Part shown: one piece after another, positions 21,630 to 32,779 of the stretch
Numbering within the stretch: the stretch's first letter is position 1
How the letters are laid out: each line of letters starts with the position of its first letter
Origin: Micrasema longulum
Taxonomy: Eukaryota > Arthropoda > Insecta > Trichoptera > Brachycentridae
DNA: 64,000 bases
NCBI GenBank assembly: GCA_022494885.1
Contig: JAGVSM010001252.1
Span: forward strand, 62,001-126,000
Reading direction: 5' to 3'
Notes under the pieces: model-generated
Seen by the model: the letters and a program-made list of their open reading frames with translations, nothing else
Database searches by the model: none
Told to the model about the DNA's origin: nothing
Position numbers and translations under genes: made by a program

Positions 21630-21768
21630 ATTTAAATTTTTAGACCATTTCCTAAAAGTCGTAAATAACTTGTTCTGGTTAAATGGATATAGAGTTGTGG
21701 TAGAGTGGGATTCGAACCTAGGACCTTTGGCCCGTGAATCCACAATACTACCACGGGACCACAACCCG
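21630..21768 (-). mobile_element. SINE family B, minus-strand copy
   Basis: The complement carries GTTGTGGTCCCGTGGTAG, the anticodon-region hairpin remnant, a B box GGTTCGAATCC and CACTCTACCACAAC. Body traces extend to 21630. The B box is better preserved than at 14208. Confidence 0.7.
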
Positions 21769-21799
21769 CTATATTAAGAGGGTGCTTCGAGAATTATAA

Positions 21800-21985
21800 C
21801 GATTCAATATTTTTGTATTATTTCACCTACATACAAGGCAACGCCTGAAAATATTTTCCCTGAAAATAAACGTTTTAGCCCTTTAAGACCACAAAAACCA
21901 ACATGTAGAAGAATTGAAGGAATATGGTTGTTCAAACAAACAGAATGATGAATGTTATAGATTAAAGTTGAAGGTAAAGTGTTGA
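21800..21985. repeat. Fold-back family F, end-to-end inverted junction
   Basis: The A-orientation terminus TTATTTCACCTACATACAAG, then GCAACGCCTGAAAATA, is immediately followed by B-orientation sequence: TTTAGCCCTTTAAGACCAC, AGAAGAATTGAAGGAATATG, AGAATGATGAATGTTA. Two copies, or two arms, are therefore joined at the GCCTGAAAAT end. Confidence 0.5.
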
Positions 21986-22475
21986 CTGTATGTTGAGTTG
22001 CTAAAAATGAAAAACGCTGTCTTTCTGTTTGGAAATCTTGAAGTTTATTGTATAACTTGTAACTTCACAACCTTTTCTTAATTTATTTAAAAATACTTGG
22101 TTCAGATATAATACAAATGGCGGCTTACTTCACCGGATCCAATATTAAAATCAAGAGATTAAAGCTGATTGATGAGAGAAGAGAGAGGTAGAACTCGTCG
22201 GACCGGACATTTATAACATTTCAATGTGCTCTGAATATAGGCGCGTACTCGGCGCTACCAATACAAGAAACTAAAATAATAAGTCAAGTTAGCAATACAC
22301 GAAAACTTATAAAATAATAAATCAGTTCTTAATTAGTCTTAATAAAAATCCAACCGGTGGCCATTTAACCCAGCCAATGCCTACACTTCCATAATCCAAT
22401 CTTTAAAATGATATATTTTGATACACCGAAATTTTTTTATCTAAAAATAATATAAAATACGGCACACGTAATAAT
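21985..22475. other. No gene seen
   Basis: Mixed AT-rich sequence with a small CpG patch (GGCGCGTACTCGGCGC) near 22242. Confidence 0.35.
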
Positions 22476-22477
22476 GA

Positions 22478-22555
22478 TGTGTTTATCTATGCAAGAGGTT
22501 TTGGTACGATTCCCAGCATGGTTGATATGAAATACACATTCAAACAAATTTATTT
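22478..22555 (+). mobile_element. SINE family A 5' fragment
   Basis: CTATGCAAGAGGTTTTGGTA, then CGATTCCCAGCATGGTTGAT and ATGAAATACACATTC. This is the B-box to body-start block shared with 42981 and 50735. Confidence 0.55.
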
Positions 22556-22599
22556 AATTTGAACCGTGTTGTTGTGAGATACAAACTCCGCTTTACCAA

Positions 22600-22715
22600 T
22601 ACTTGATTCACATTTTCTATTAGTGGATTATTAAAAAAACTAGGTGGAAATAGCCCCCAAAAAAATTTGAGTAAATCGTAAGAACGAAAATATTTATTTT
22701 CTTTTATAAAAAAAA
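22600..22715 (+). mobile_element. SINE family B body fragment
   Basis: CACATTTTCTATTAGTGGAT, then GGAAATAGCCCCC and TTGAGTAAATCGTAAGAACG: the body downstream of the missing tRNA-like head, ending in an A-run. Confidence 0.45.
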
Positions 22716-22734
22716 AATAATCTTAAATGCATTA

Positions 22735-23604
22735 CAGGTAAACGTCGTTTTGCGCCGGTTGGATTTACGCCGACTTACAATTACGCCGGTTGGTGCCCGG
22801 AATCAAAAATCTGAAATCTGCTTGGAACAAAGTGACAACCAATTGTTTGAACGGCGTTTGGCGTAATTTTTTGCCTGGATTTGAACAAGGTGTAGAAGAG
22901 GTAGATAACATTAACATAAACGAAGACATTATCACACGAATGTGGATTCGAAGACGTAACAACCAATGATGTGACCCAACTGTCAACAACCACTCTCAAA
23001 TCATGAATTAGAAGAGTTGATGGAGGTATTAGATCGCCCTCAATCAGAAAATTCCAAAGAAAAAGAAGAGGAGGATGAGAAAGAAAATTACGGGAAAACC
23101 CTAAAAACGGCTAATCTAACTCGTATCCTTTCTTCTATGGAGAGGATAACAGATGAGCTCTGTGAGATAGATGGGGATTTCAATCGAAGCGCAAATGTTA
23201 AAAGAAGTGTCACAGCTGCCGATCGACCTTATGCTATGATTCTGCAAGAAAGCAAGCAACAATCAAAACAAATGAAATTGGATGCTTATTCCAAAAAAAG
23301 TGTGAGAATTCAATTTAGTACCGATGTACTGGTAAGTTAATATTTATTATAAAAAAATCATTATTTATAACAAGAGAATATTATATATTTTTTAAACGAA
23401 TTTAAACTATATTTATTAAATGCAATTATAATTTATTTTGATTATATATAGGATATGTATGAAGCAAACATGTTAGATTGTTCTTCGAATTTTGACACGG
23501 AACCTAACTTTATATCTTCCATTAAATTTGTGTTCATTTTAAGCCGATTTGTTTACGGCGGTGTCTTCCGGAACGGAACCCCGGCGTAAAACGACGTTGA
23601 CCTG
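22735..23604 (+). mobile_element. Tigger/pogo-type DNA transposon, internally deleted
   Basis: Terminal inverted repeats CAGGTAAACGTCGTTTTGCG at 22735 and the complement of CAGGTCAACGTCGTTTTACG ending at 23604 match at 22 of 24 positions when extended to GCCGG. TA flanks both ends (22733-22734 and 23605-23606), as in the Tc1/mariner-pogo superfamily. Inside is the C-terminal part of a Tigger-type transposase: AWNKVTTNCLNGVWRNFLPG (from about 22818), then, after a stop, 23017-23340 with the acidic EKEEEDEKENY stretch and IDGDFNRSANVKRSV, QSKQMKLDAYSKKS. The N-terminal helix-turn-helix, CENP-B domain and DDE catalytic triad are absent. It is a non-autonomous derivative. Confidence 0.85.
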
Positions 23605-23606
23605 TA

Positions 23607-25205
23607 TGGTTTTTTTTTCGCCTTTCGTTTGAATTATCTAAAACAGTTTATTAGTGCATAAAAAATACATATATACCTAATAAATCCTAAAAATATTACG
23701 ATTTCGCCAAAAAATTCAAACAAAAAAACATATTTATTGATTTCAAAGTCAACGGTATCTGCAACGTAAGACTGATCAATTTATCTTCGCGGAAGAAGAA
23801 ATGATCAAAATACATGGGTTTTAAATTATGAAAAATAAAGTGGTTCATGAAAAAACAAAGTTATTTCATTTTGATATGTTAAAAAATAATGTTCCACAAA
23901 GTGAGTGCTTTAAACATTTAAAAAAAAGTACACTGCATTCAGAATACTTTGAATTTTTGAACGTGTATAAGACCCAAAACCAATATTATGAAATAAAATG
24001 TTTTTTCTTCTAAACATTCATTATTTATATGAACCTAAAAATACAAACTACAGAAAAAGTAAGTGCTAATAATGTATTCGTGTTTTAATAAGGTATGTCT
24101 TATGTGTTTAGTAATGACGTTTATAGCTTTTCAATGATAGTATTCCGAGGTAAAAGCAGTTTATTACGGAAAATAGGAAAGATAAGTGATTTTATGCACT
24201 TTTTTAAAAGCTTCCTTTGAATTCTTTAAAGGTACGGTGATTTATAGCCCCATTAGCGGGAGTGACGGAACAGTCGATTCCGTACTAAAAAGTCACTGAA
24301 AACGACGAAATTTTAGAAAAATCACATGTTCATTATGAGACGTTTGTTTCATGGTGCACATACCAGTGGCGAACATCGACTATTTTTATAGACAGCTGGA
24401 TTAAAAAAAAAATTGTACCGATAGTGTATACATCTTTACCTTTATATATATAATTGTTCGGTATGTGTGGTGAACTCCTCTTAAACGGCTCAACCGATTT
24501 ACGTGCGGTTTTTAGCAAAATGTAGATCTTTGCGCTGCACGTGTTATTAAATACGTAGATATTCAAAATTTCAATCTAATTCATAAAAAAAAATGTTAGG
24601 AGCATAAATATTTTGTTCATCGAACTATCAGGGTTGCATTTGACTAGAATGCATTTACCGAAAAATGGAAGGATGTTGTTTTTTTGAGTTTAATAAAGTT
24701 TGTTTTTGATTGTTTACAAACAACATTCGCTTTTTATGGATCACAATCAAATTCTCTCCTTAAATTTATTATAATTTCTTCCCATTTATTTATTTTTACT
24801 AGATTCTTGGTAGAACTAAAACAAAATTATCTGACATTTAATACATTTTTTAAAATTGCATTCATGAATAAAGTGCACCCCTGCTGGTGAGAAAATAAAA
24901 GTTTGAGATTTGCAAAAATAATTGCATGTTTGAAAATGAATTATTTTATGTTCTGGAATTCAACCATAAATAAGTACCTAGTTACCTACTTATCAATGAA
25001 AACGTCTTTTCCCAAGCTAATATCAGGCAAGCTAACGTTCAGACAGGACAACGTCTGTTGAATCCGCTAGTGTTATATATAAATTATAGTTTTTTTTTTT
25101 TATATTTGAAGCACTAAGCTGGTGGACCATAGTCATTCAGTATAATAAAAAGAAATATCATTATTTTTATATGTAACACTTCTTTTTTATAATTTGATAA
25201 CCGTG
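23607..25205. other. Gene-free AT-rich stretch
   Basis: No supported gene. A nested inverted repeat (AGTGAC/GTCACT around CGGAA/TTCCG) lies at 24261-24297. CAGTGGCGAACATCG at about 24364 resembles a hAT-MITE tip but has no partner end. Confidence 0.4.
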
Positions 25206-25208
25206 TAT

Positions 25209-25262
25209 TTTGATGATTTCTCCCTTATAAAGAAGCTTGTGTAGTTTTGAAACCGGTCGGTA
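25209..25262 (+). repeat. Hammerhead-like motif, weak
   Basis: TTGATGATTTC, then after an AGAAGCTTGTG segment TTTTGAAACCGGTCGG. The GAAACCGGTCGG end is identical to that at 57160-57171. The stem II pairing is poor here. Likely a scrap of a Penelope-like element terminal region. Confidence 0.35.
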
Positions 25263-25299
25263 GTTATTTTGGATTTTTTTTGTAAAAAAAAAAAGTAGC

Positions 25300-25637
25300 G
25301 TGGATGCTTGGACTAGACAGAGGTAATTATTCTTATGCTGATATAGAGTCAATGTTTAATATTTCTAGTCTACAAAAACGGAGAACTGATATTGATTGCG
25401 TATATATGTTCGGCATACTAAATGGTATAATCGATGTCCCATCATTACTGGGACAAGTAAAATTCAATATTCGGAATCGTATGTTGAGAAACAATGAAGT
25501 ACTGTTCATCGATTAGCATAGAAAAAACCATGGCCTGAATTCTCCAATGACCCGTCTTTGTCGTATTACTAACCCAAGACAAGATCTGGACTTTTTTGGT
25601 TTAAGTTTACAACGATTTTAACGAGCACTAAATAAAT
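25300..25637 (+). mobile_element. LINE C-terminal relic
   Basis: The frame from 25304 has YADIESMFNISSLQKRRTDI, then CVYMFGILNGIIDVPSLLGQ and NIRNRMLRNNEVLFID before a stop. After the stop, NSPMTRLCRITNPRQDLDFF and GLSLQRF continue. The 'R...D...M..IL.G.ID.P.LL' and 'NSP..RLCR..N' blocks are typical of Jockey/CR1-group LINE ends. A stop and a frame change break it. Confidence 0.65.
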
Positions 25638-25655
25638 AGTCCAGATCTTGTCTTG
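25575..25655. repeat. Perfect 18-bp inverted repeat at LINE end
   Basis: CAAGACAAGATCTGGACT (25575-25592) and its exact reverse complement (25638-25655) are separated by 45 bases. The left arm is LINE coding sequence (PRQDLDF), so the right arm looks like a later inverted copy. Confidence 0.6.
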
Positions 25656-25789
25656 ATGTCCCTGATGTTTGTCAATGCTTCTTTTTTTTTTTTTAATTGG
25701 TTTTAACTTTTCTTTATTGTTATATTTAAAACCTTTAAATTGTATACATGGACAATGTCCGTCAATAAATAAACATTATTTTTATTTGT

Positions 25790-25887
25790 TTTTCTATAAT
25801 TGTATCTACAAATATTTTTTAAAAAAATATTTAAATACATATGAGGGTAACCTGTACATTATCGCTTATATGGACGATTCGCCCCTG
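25790..25887 (+). mobile_element. hAT-type MITE 3' terminal fragment
   Basis: GGTAACCTGTACATTATCGC, then TTATATGGACGATTCGCCCCTG. The last 15 bases match the terminal repeat ending the copies at 12647 and (inverted) 17736. The 5' limit is uncertain. Confidence 0.45.
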
Positions 25888-25889
25888 CC

Positions 25890-27235
25890 TGATACATACA
25901 TAAATAAACCCACTGATTTATTTTATTAAATTCAAGACAAGTAAACGTTAAAAATTTAAGTATCATAAACGGTTGAAAATTTTAGTCAAAATCGTTTGAT
26001 GTAATGTAATATCAACGGTTGTAAAACCATTTAAAAAAAAATTAAAACGTATTATTTTACTATAAAAAAGATTTTGTAAAGTTAATTATTAATTTCTTAG
26101 AATTAAAGCGTAAAATTCAGGGTGTTCAATATTTACAAATAAACCAACATTATGGGCTAATTATGGTTTTCTGTGTATTACTCCACATCATTCCACTCTT
26201 AAAAAATTTATATATGTGCTGAAATATTATTTACCGAATTAAAAAAAAAAAATTTTTTTTTTTTAAATTTAAAAAAATAAAAAAACCTTCTCCTGCACAA
26301 TTTACTTTGTCGCTAACGTTGTTCTGCTAATTATGGCTCGATATTGCAAATGTTACTTAGTCTTTAAAATGATCACTCAATGGATGATCCCTACAAATGT
26401 TGAGACTTCAATTATTATTCTTTCTCCATCTCTGTTGAAACTTCGTTGGTTTTAATCACATTTATAAATAAATATTTTTTTGCGTTTCGTATAAGTCAAT
26501 TTTTTGCTGTTAGTTTTAATCGTTCCAGTTTTGTATGGTAATTCGACTTAATTGGTAATATTGTTAGTTCTTAATCTACTTGTAATGTCATTTAGTAAGA
26601 TAATCTCAAGATGCATTCGGTTGCATTCTTAAATACACGTGCATATTGCGTTTTATCTTCCTACCGCACTATATGGCAGAGTGGCACCCCGCTTACATCT
26701 CTGGGACCGGATATGCGGTGAACAAGTGCCACGGGCTTTGCCAAAAAAACGACTTCATCATCGCACTATGCAATTTCTCATACTTTACCTACTATCTGCT
26801 AAACTCTAGTCATAGAGATCATTTACCAAATATGATGAAAGCCTGTAAATATAATATTATGATTTATAGTCAAATATTAATAATTCAAATATAAAATTTG
26901 CATTTTTAAAAACGCAGTAGTATCGTAAATACTGCAGAGTTCTACTCGATATTTTACGTAATTGGTATGAAAAAAAAAAGTTTCTGGTATATCTCTATAA
27001 ATAAAAGATCGTACAGATACGTGAGTGTTCTCCCGAAAACAGGAAAAAAAATAGATTAAACTGCATTTTTAACACGAAAAAGCTAAATGTATCTAAAACT
27101 TAAGACTGTTTACTTTTGGGCTGTGATTTGATGATAAAATATTATTGTTTCGACGTGCCCTACGTGAAGTACTTTAACTACATTTTTAGCGATTTTCAGA
27201 TATTTCTTTTGTGTTATTATTCTTAGAAATTGAAA
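25890..27235. other. Gene-free stretch
   Basis: AT-rich with long A and T runs near 26240-26280. A GC-richer patch at 26650-26770 lies in an 82-codon plus-strand frame with no recognisable motif. It could be a decayed exon or repeat. Confidence 0.4.
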
Positions 27236-27237
27236 AA

Positions 27238-27590
27238 ATAACATTTTCAGGCGTTGCATAGTATGTAGGTGAAATAATTCAATTAGATGAATCTCACCCG
27301 CAAAAATAAAGGTTTCAGCTCTTTAACTTCACAAACATCAATAAATGAAAGAATTGAGGGAATAAAGATGTTCAAATATGGGCAGAATGGTGAATGTTAC
27401 ACAGTGTGTAAAGTGGCCACTAAAACCAGCCATTGACAGGTCATAAGCCCTGTAGATGCCTAGAATTATATATTACCTTCTTTTAAATGTTCTTCATCTA
27501 TGTTGTAATATGTTAATGTAAACAGCTCCCCAGGGAGTTGAATCCAGTCCTTGTCTACAAAAATTTGGACAAACTCAAAATATTGTTATT
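27238..27590 (-). repeat. Fold-back family F, best complete copy
   Basis: About 350 bases in the B orientation: ACATTTTCAGGCGTTGCATA, GTGAAATAATTCAATTAGAT, GGTTTCAGCTCTTTAACTTC, GGGCAGAATGGTGAATGTTA, CACAGTGTGTAAAGTGGCC, CATTGACAGGTCATAAGCCC, TTGTCTACAAAAATTTGGAC. It ends AAATATTGTTATTATTAT. The two termini are weakly inverted (AATAACA...TTTT at both). There is no ORF and no Pol III boxes. At least eight copies or parts occur in the window. A MITE-like element is most likely; no target duplication was confirmed. Confidence 0.65.
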
Positions 27591-27594
27591 ATTA

Positions 27595-28195
27595 TCATAT
27601 TTATCCATAAACATTCAAACAAATTGACATAAACAAACAACTAGTTTGTAGGCTTATGTACGTTTTGATACACTATTTAAATAATGAAAAAAAAAAACGA
27701 AAAAACCCTTTAATGCTTTCTCGTCCAAAGTACATCATACATTTGCACATAGAGCACTTTACGTAAGGGCGCGTCGATTTAATGCGTGCAAAACGGACCC
27801 GTGCGCTGCGATATGCTGAACTTAGGGTGTTGCAGTATTGGGTTTCTAAGAGTAGGTGCTTTAAGAAGTGATTTGGCCATTTATCCCGTGGTGACATTTA
27901 CAATCTAGATTTGTGTACCCAGCGGTCACTGTTGGTCTCCTGCCAATTGTCACATTCCTCACTAGATGCATCCGCTTCCTGTGCATGTATCACTCACATT
28001 TACCATTTCATCTTAAATTAATCCACCATTAATCCATTTCATCTCCGCTACTTCTGCCCGAATACCGCGAGGTCTTTTTGTATTTCCGCTACCCCGACCA
28101 AGTTTGAGAAAAACGAGTTGACTTTCTAACAATAGATGTCACCAATTTTCTCCATATTTTCATTACCTATAGCGAAACAATATTGTGAATGTTAT
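27595..28195. other. Unique moderately GC-rich stretch, no gene
   Basis: 27700-28150 has balanced composition unlike its flanks and matches no repeat here. The minus-strand frame at 27673-27897 has no known motif. Conserved non-coding DNA is possible but unproven. Confidence 0.35.
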
Positions 28196-28199
28196 ATTC

Positions 28200-28960
28200 A
28201 AACCTAGTGTATTTAAAAAATATCTATCTGTGGTTTTTGAAAGAGATGACAATATAACTAAATGTGAGATCAGCGTGAACGGAGATATTCTGAATCAGGT
28301 AGAAGAATTTGTGTACCTGGGAAGTATGTTTACTAGGGACGGAAAGGCCGATAAAGATATTGAAAGGAGGGTGAGTGCCGGGAACAGGGTGAACGGTGCA
28401 CTAAAATCTACTTTGGCAAACAAATGTTTATCGCAGGAGGCTAAACTAGCAGTTCACAACGGAGTTCTAGTTCCAACTCTAATGTAAGGGAGCGAAGTAT
28501 GGAATTGGAAAATAATTATAAAGTAGGTTGAATGCTGCCGAAATGCGATCCCTCAGGCAGATGTGTGGTAAAACGATGTATGATAGGTGCACAAATGTCG
28601 AGATCCGTGAAGTGTGTAAGGCTGAGACATGCATTATTGACAGCATTAAGAAAGGGGTGCTGCGTTGGTTTGGACATGTAGAGCGAATGGACAGCGAAAG
28701 AACGACTAAAAGGATCTACGATACAAATGTTGATGGATGCAGAAAACGAGGAAGACCGAGAAAGACATGGCACGATCAAGTCCATCAAATACTTGAAGAT
28801 GGACATGTCAAAATTAGGAATAATCGGCGTGCGTGCATAAGAAGATGTATGAATGTAGAGGAAGCGAGGTCTGTATGCCAAGATAGAGTGTTATGACGTT
28901 ATATCCTCTCTGCCTACCCCTACGGGGAAACGGCGTGATGGTTTGTTGTTGTTGTTGTTA
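28200..28960 (+). mobile_element. LINE family 1 ORF2 C-terminal fragment
   Basis: The first frame (28185-28487) carries VFERDDNITKCEISVNGD, VEEFVYLGSMFTRDGKADKD and AVHNGVLVPTLM. A TAA then replaces the Tyr of the usual YGSEVW block and a frame change follows. The second frame (28528-28896) has NAAEMRSLRQMCGKTMYDRC, GVLRWFGHVERMDSERTTKR, GCRKRGRPRKTWHDQ and NVEEARSVCQDRVL. These blocks follow the reverse transcriptase palm in a widespread arthropod LINE group. The 3' end has CTACGGGGAAACGGCGTGAT and a (GTT)n tail at about 28942-28960. The polymerase is missing and the copy is dead. Clade unassigned (RTE-like tail). Confidence 0.85.
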
Positions 28961-29565
28961 ATATAAGGTGATCAGTATCACACTTTAGATGCCAGTCCAG
29001 GAACAATGAAGTACTGTAGTTCAAAGAACAAATATCAATATTTCAACTTAACTTTATTCTGAGTTAAGTATTCCTCATTCTGACATGTTCAGGCCACTAG
29101 GTAAACAAGGATACATATTTTTTAGTTATTTGATATGTTTTACAAACAGATACAACTTTTACATAAATAATACATAATACAGGCAGAAAAGACAAGGGAA
29201 AAAATTAAACGAAATACCACCTAAAAAAAAAAGCAACCTCATGTGAATGTGGAATTTAAATTTGCTGACTAAAACCCAATTAAAATGTTACAAAATTAAT
29301 AAATGTAAAAAACATACATAACACTGCAATTAGACTTATGAATAAAAAAAGAAATTGAAATAAAAATTTTATATGTATATATATAGGTAAGATTATACAC
29401 ATATTATACCGTTTAAATAAACGAAAAAATGAGATTGATGCAATAAAAAATAAGCTGAAAAGGAATGAATAATTAAGAGATAATTGTTTTTAATTTCTGA
29501 TTGAATTTATTAAATACCCTTTTGAGCGATTTTTAGTTTTAAAGGCAAGATATTAAAAAAAAATT
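28960..29565. other. No gene seen
   Basis: AT-rich; no motif-bearing frame. Confidence 0.4.
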
Positions 29566-29569
29566 ACGT

Positions 29570-30345
29570 TATTTATTTATTTGGAAAAACAACATTAAAT
29601 GTATAAACAATTAATGCTATTATACAGTGTATAAGTTCAATTAAAGTTTTTCACGACTAAATAATACTTTTTGAAGACATAGGTACTAATGAACAGATAA
29701 AAAAAATAAAAATGTGTACGAGTAAATAATAATATTAAAATAATAACATAAGAGATAGTTAAATTAAATATTAATGATTTCGTTCCCAAAGCGTTAAGAG
29801 GGATGAAAAAGCAAAGAAAAGATTAGGATAAAATAGAAAAAGGAGGGATTCTGTGGAGGAGATTACTTTTAAAATGCATGTAAAGAATAGAGACAGGAGA
29901 ATAACGTGAAAGTAACACATATTAATTAAAGTAGTCCTAAAATTATAATTTTTTAGTGAGAAAGTTTTGAATCAAATATATCAAGGGAGGAACAAATTTT
30001 GTTATATTATGTGCAGCTACGGTTAATGAAGGAATTTTGAGCAAATTTTTTGGATGGTACAGGATTAAAAAAAAAATCGGACATGTCTGGTAGATCTGAT
30101 AGGGCCGTTTAGATTGATCCTTCCCAAGAGATAAGTGCTTTCAATTATATCATTCAAGATCTTGAATAAGAAACACAAGTCAAAAACAGTTCTTTGTTTG
30201 GTGAGAGAAGTCACATTATGGAAAGAGGAAGAGTCATCATACGAATCGAATGTTACACGTGCTTTACGTTTTAGAACTTTCAAGATTTTTTTATTAAAGA
30301 AGTTGATTCCTTGTCGTATTATAATAAATATCTGTTTCAAATTAT
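29570..30345 (-). mobile_element. LINE C-terminal fragment with 3' UTR
   Basis: The minus-strand frame 30065-30340 contains FDSYDDSSSFHNVTSLTKQR, VFDLCFLFKILNDIIES and TYLLGRINLNG. With a frame change it continues NPVPSKKFAQNSFINRSCT and SSLDIFDSKLSH. The 'LLGRINL...R..' and 'NS..NR' blocks match Jockey/CR1-group LINE ends. A 3' UTR follows to an ATTTATTTATTT run at 29570. 5' truncated. Confidence 0.65.
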
Positions 30346-30349
30346 TTGA

Positions 30350-30700
30350 AGTTAAATTTTGATATTTGAATAATATTTTGGTATTTTAATGAAAAATTTA
30401 AGAAAAAGATTTTTTTACTCTGTTATATTGTTTATAGATTTTATTAATTGATGGTACCTTAAATAATTCAAAACATTATTTTCTTAAGAATGTTTTGAAG
30501 GGTTTTTAATAATTTAAATAAAATTAAATACTCGTTCCTTTCCAACGTGTTTCAAAGACTTATACTTACTGTAATGTTATACTGTATTATACGATTGCAT
30601 CGTCAGTCGCCTTAGATCTAATTAAAGCCTGCTATGACTGAAAGTCATTCATTCATAGATATTCACATCAACTGTCTTCGTTAGTACGCCGTAAATAAGC
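30350..30700. other. No gene seen
   Basis: AT-rich linker between LINE and Penelope-like sequence. Confidence 0.35.
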
Positions 30701-30704
30701 TCCC

Positions 30705-30870
30705 GGTGTCCAGGCGGATGAAAACTACAGTGCTGTGCGTGAATTAGAACCAACATCCTTGGTGAAAGACGGCTCCTGTAACGATAGCTGGGACCACCCA
30801 AAAAAGACGATACATATCGATGATAGTGGCCGTGAAAATCTACGCAACAGAGTTAATCGTACCGACGAAA
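30705..30870 (+). mobile_element. Penelope-like element 3' fragment
   Basis: After a repeat-E-like start (CCAGGCGGATGAAAACTACA) the sequence matches 60559-60670: GGCTCCTGTAACGATAGCT, ACCCAAAAAAGACGATACAT, GATAGTGGCCGTGAAAATCT and ACGCA. In the better copy this block carries the hammerhead-like core. Here the CTGAAGA and GAAAC elements have decayed (GTGAAAGAC, GCTGGGAC). Confidence 0.5.
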
Positions 30871-30949
30871 ATCGAAAAACCTTTTACCGTCTCATCATCC
30901 TACGTGCCCATGTCTGTTGTTATTTGCCGAAAAATGTCGTAAGAATAAC

Positions 30950-31330
30950 ATATTATACATTCGAGATACATTATGTTTAGATACCCCCCCACCCCTTAGC
31001 TTAATATCATTACACCTGTTACCCAAACCCTTTCGCTCCGGTCGGGGGTTGTTTAACCCTTTACTCGCCCATTGATGTGCTTTATTAACATCCAACTATA
31101 GGATTAATCTGTGCTGATGTTTGGTAGGACGCTCGGGGATGGGGTAAGATTCACCCCAAAATATTTTATTGTAATGACATTATCCGAGTTTAATGTTTTA
31201 AGTGGGAACTTTGTACACGGCGCTTATTGGGTTAATTGTAAATGATGCTTTAATAGCACTGATGGATATTTAATGCATTTGTTGTTGTAATTAGTTGTAA
31301 TTAAAATTATATACATTAAAACCCACTTGT
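30950..31330. promoter_or_regulatory. Unique mixed-GC stretch with homeodomain-type motifs
   Basis: Not part of any repeat seen here. Contains GGATTAATCTG near 31091 (bicoid/Otx-type GGATTA), GTAATGACATTA near 31171, and TAATTAGTTGTAATTA near 31292. Such motifs are frequent in AT-rich DNA, so support for a regulatory role is weak. Confidence 0.2.
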
Positions 31331-31449
31331 TCTCTTAATTTATTGGAATAAATCCGTAGCATGTGTCAACAAAATAAATTGTTTTAATTAAATTACAAAT
31401 TTAAAAGCATCAATAAAAATTATTTTATAACTATAGAATCACTATATAA

Positions 31450-31515
31450 AGCGTCTTTGAGGTATTTTATTACGAAAATGGCGCTATATAAGTTATCCAT
31501 TATAATAATAATAAA
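31450..31515 (+). repeat. Shared 3' tail module, solitary
   Basis: AGCGTCTTTGAGGTATTTTA, CGAAAATGGCGCTATATAAG, TTATCCATTATAATAATAAT. It stands without a SINE head or GTAGC unit upstream, so it is probably a 5'-truncated insertion. Confidence 0.5.
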
Positions 31516-32520
31516 GTATACGAAATTTTCTATTTTAAATTATATTGTGATGTAAATAAAAGTTTTAAAATTACTTATCTTACTATATCCGTGTACACTT
31601 TTGCAAATACGACCTTAAATGATGATATTATTTTTGCCGCAACATATCGGTTCCTTAGAACAGGCATTGCCTATATGGGAACCGATAGATCCTCTCAAGT
31701 ATTCCGCTATACCGCACTCCTTTGCTTGCTTGATTTATCCTTAGTGTTTAAGTATAATATTTGTTTGTAATTTGGCTTATGTGATTTTTCTTATATATAA
31801 ATAAATAAAATAAACAAATAAAATAAGTATGTATGCAGGATTTTAACACAAAAAATATTTATCCTTGATATGCAAAGAACGAATGTGACGCCAATACAGC
31901 AATAACATGTAAAAGAGAGCACAAAGATAGAACTTGTAAATGGAAGGCAGGAACGCTGTTCTGTGGCCGGTGTTTGTATGAAAGAGATTCAGTTGGTTAT
32001 TGACAGTGAGCGGGAGCACACACAAGTAAGATGACCCGCGTATTTATGATTTTTTTATTTATCTTGCCATAACTGGGCTAAATTATGTATATATAAAATG
32101 TGCAAAATGAATTATTAAACATTATGTTTTTATGTATTTCTATTCAAATGTCTGATTAAAAAAAATAATTATTAAATGGTGTAAAATTTTAAGATGATGT
32201 AAATAGAAATGTCATTCTAGTATTATTCTTATTCGTAGACGTGAGGGTCAGTGCTATGCAAGTTCCTGACGCCACTGCGACCGGTAAAAGATTGATTGTG
32301 ACAATTAAAATGAGTGTAAATATTAGTTAATATAATTGTAATATAAGTTTTTTTTTTTTTTTATGAAGGAGTTGCCAATTTTAACTACTAATAATTAAAA
32401 TGTTATAATTAATACCATTCTTAGGCATTAATGTTTCTGTCCCCTGTTAAAATACTTATTTGATCTTATCTCCAAAATATGTTAAGAATAGTATAAAAAC
32501 TGTAAATGTAGTAAACAATT
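31515..32520. other. Gene-free stretch
   Basis: AT-rich with no supported gene. It includes an imperfect hairpin at 31646-31686 (ATCGGTTCC / GGAACCGAT with inner AGGCA/TGCCT). A poly-T run lies near 32348. Confidence 0.4.
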
Positions 32521-32525
32521 CACCA

Positions 32526-32562
32526 GTCTTGAAGATTCCTTCTTAGGCGAAAGCGCTCGTTG
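32526..32562 (+). repeat. Hammerhead-like motif
   Basis: CTTGAAGATTCCTTCTTAGG followed by CGAAAGCG: a CTGANGA-like element (CTTGAAGA), a CCTTCTTAGG stem-loop and GAAA. Resembles the motif at 60559. Degenerate. Confidence 0.35.
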
Positions 32563-32779
32563 ATCAATATAATAAAAAGTCAATTAAACCAAGAAGTTTC
32601 ATTGATAAGTTTATTTATAATTTTATCATAATCATTAACTATGGAGTTTTATCAACAAAAAACATAAATATATAAGAACCTGCCGACAAGTTGTATGCTT
32701 ACAATTCAGCAGGACTTTTATTTTCAGAATATTGTGTTAATATTTTAGAAAAAAAAAAACAAAAAAATGATGAAAAGCC

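Noticed and set aside
23017..23340. Possible host gene of 107 codons
   Set aside because: It lies inside matched terminal inverted repeats with TA flanks and reads as a Tigger transposase C-terminus.
26646..26894. 82-codon frame with a GC-richer start
   Set aside because: No recognisable motif and no splice-site context that convinced me.
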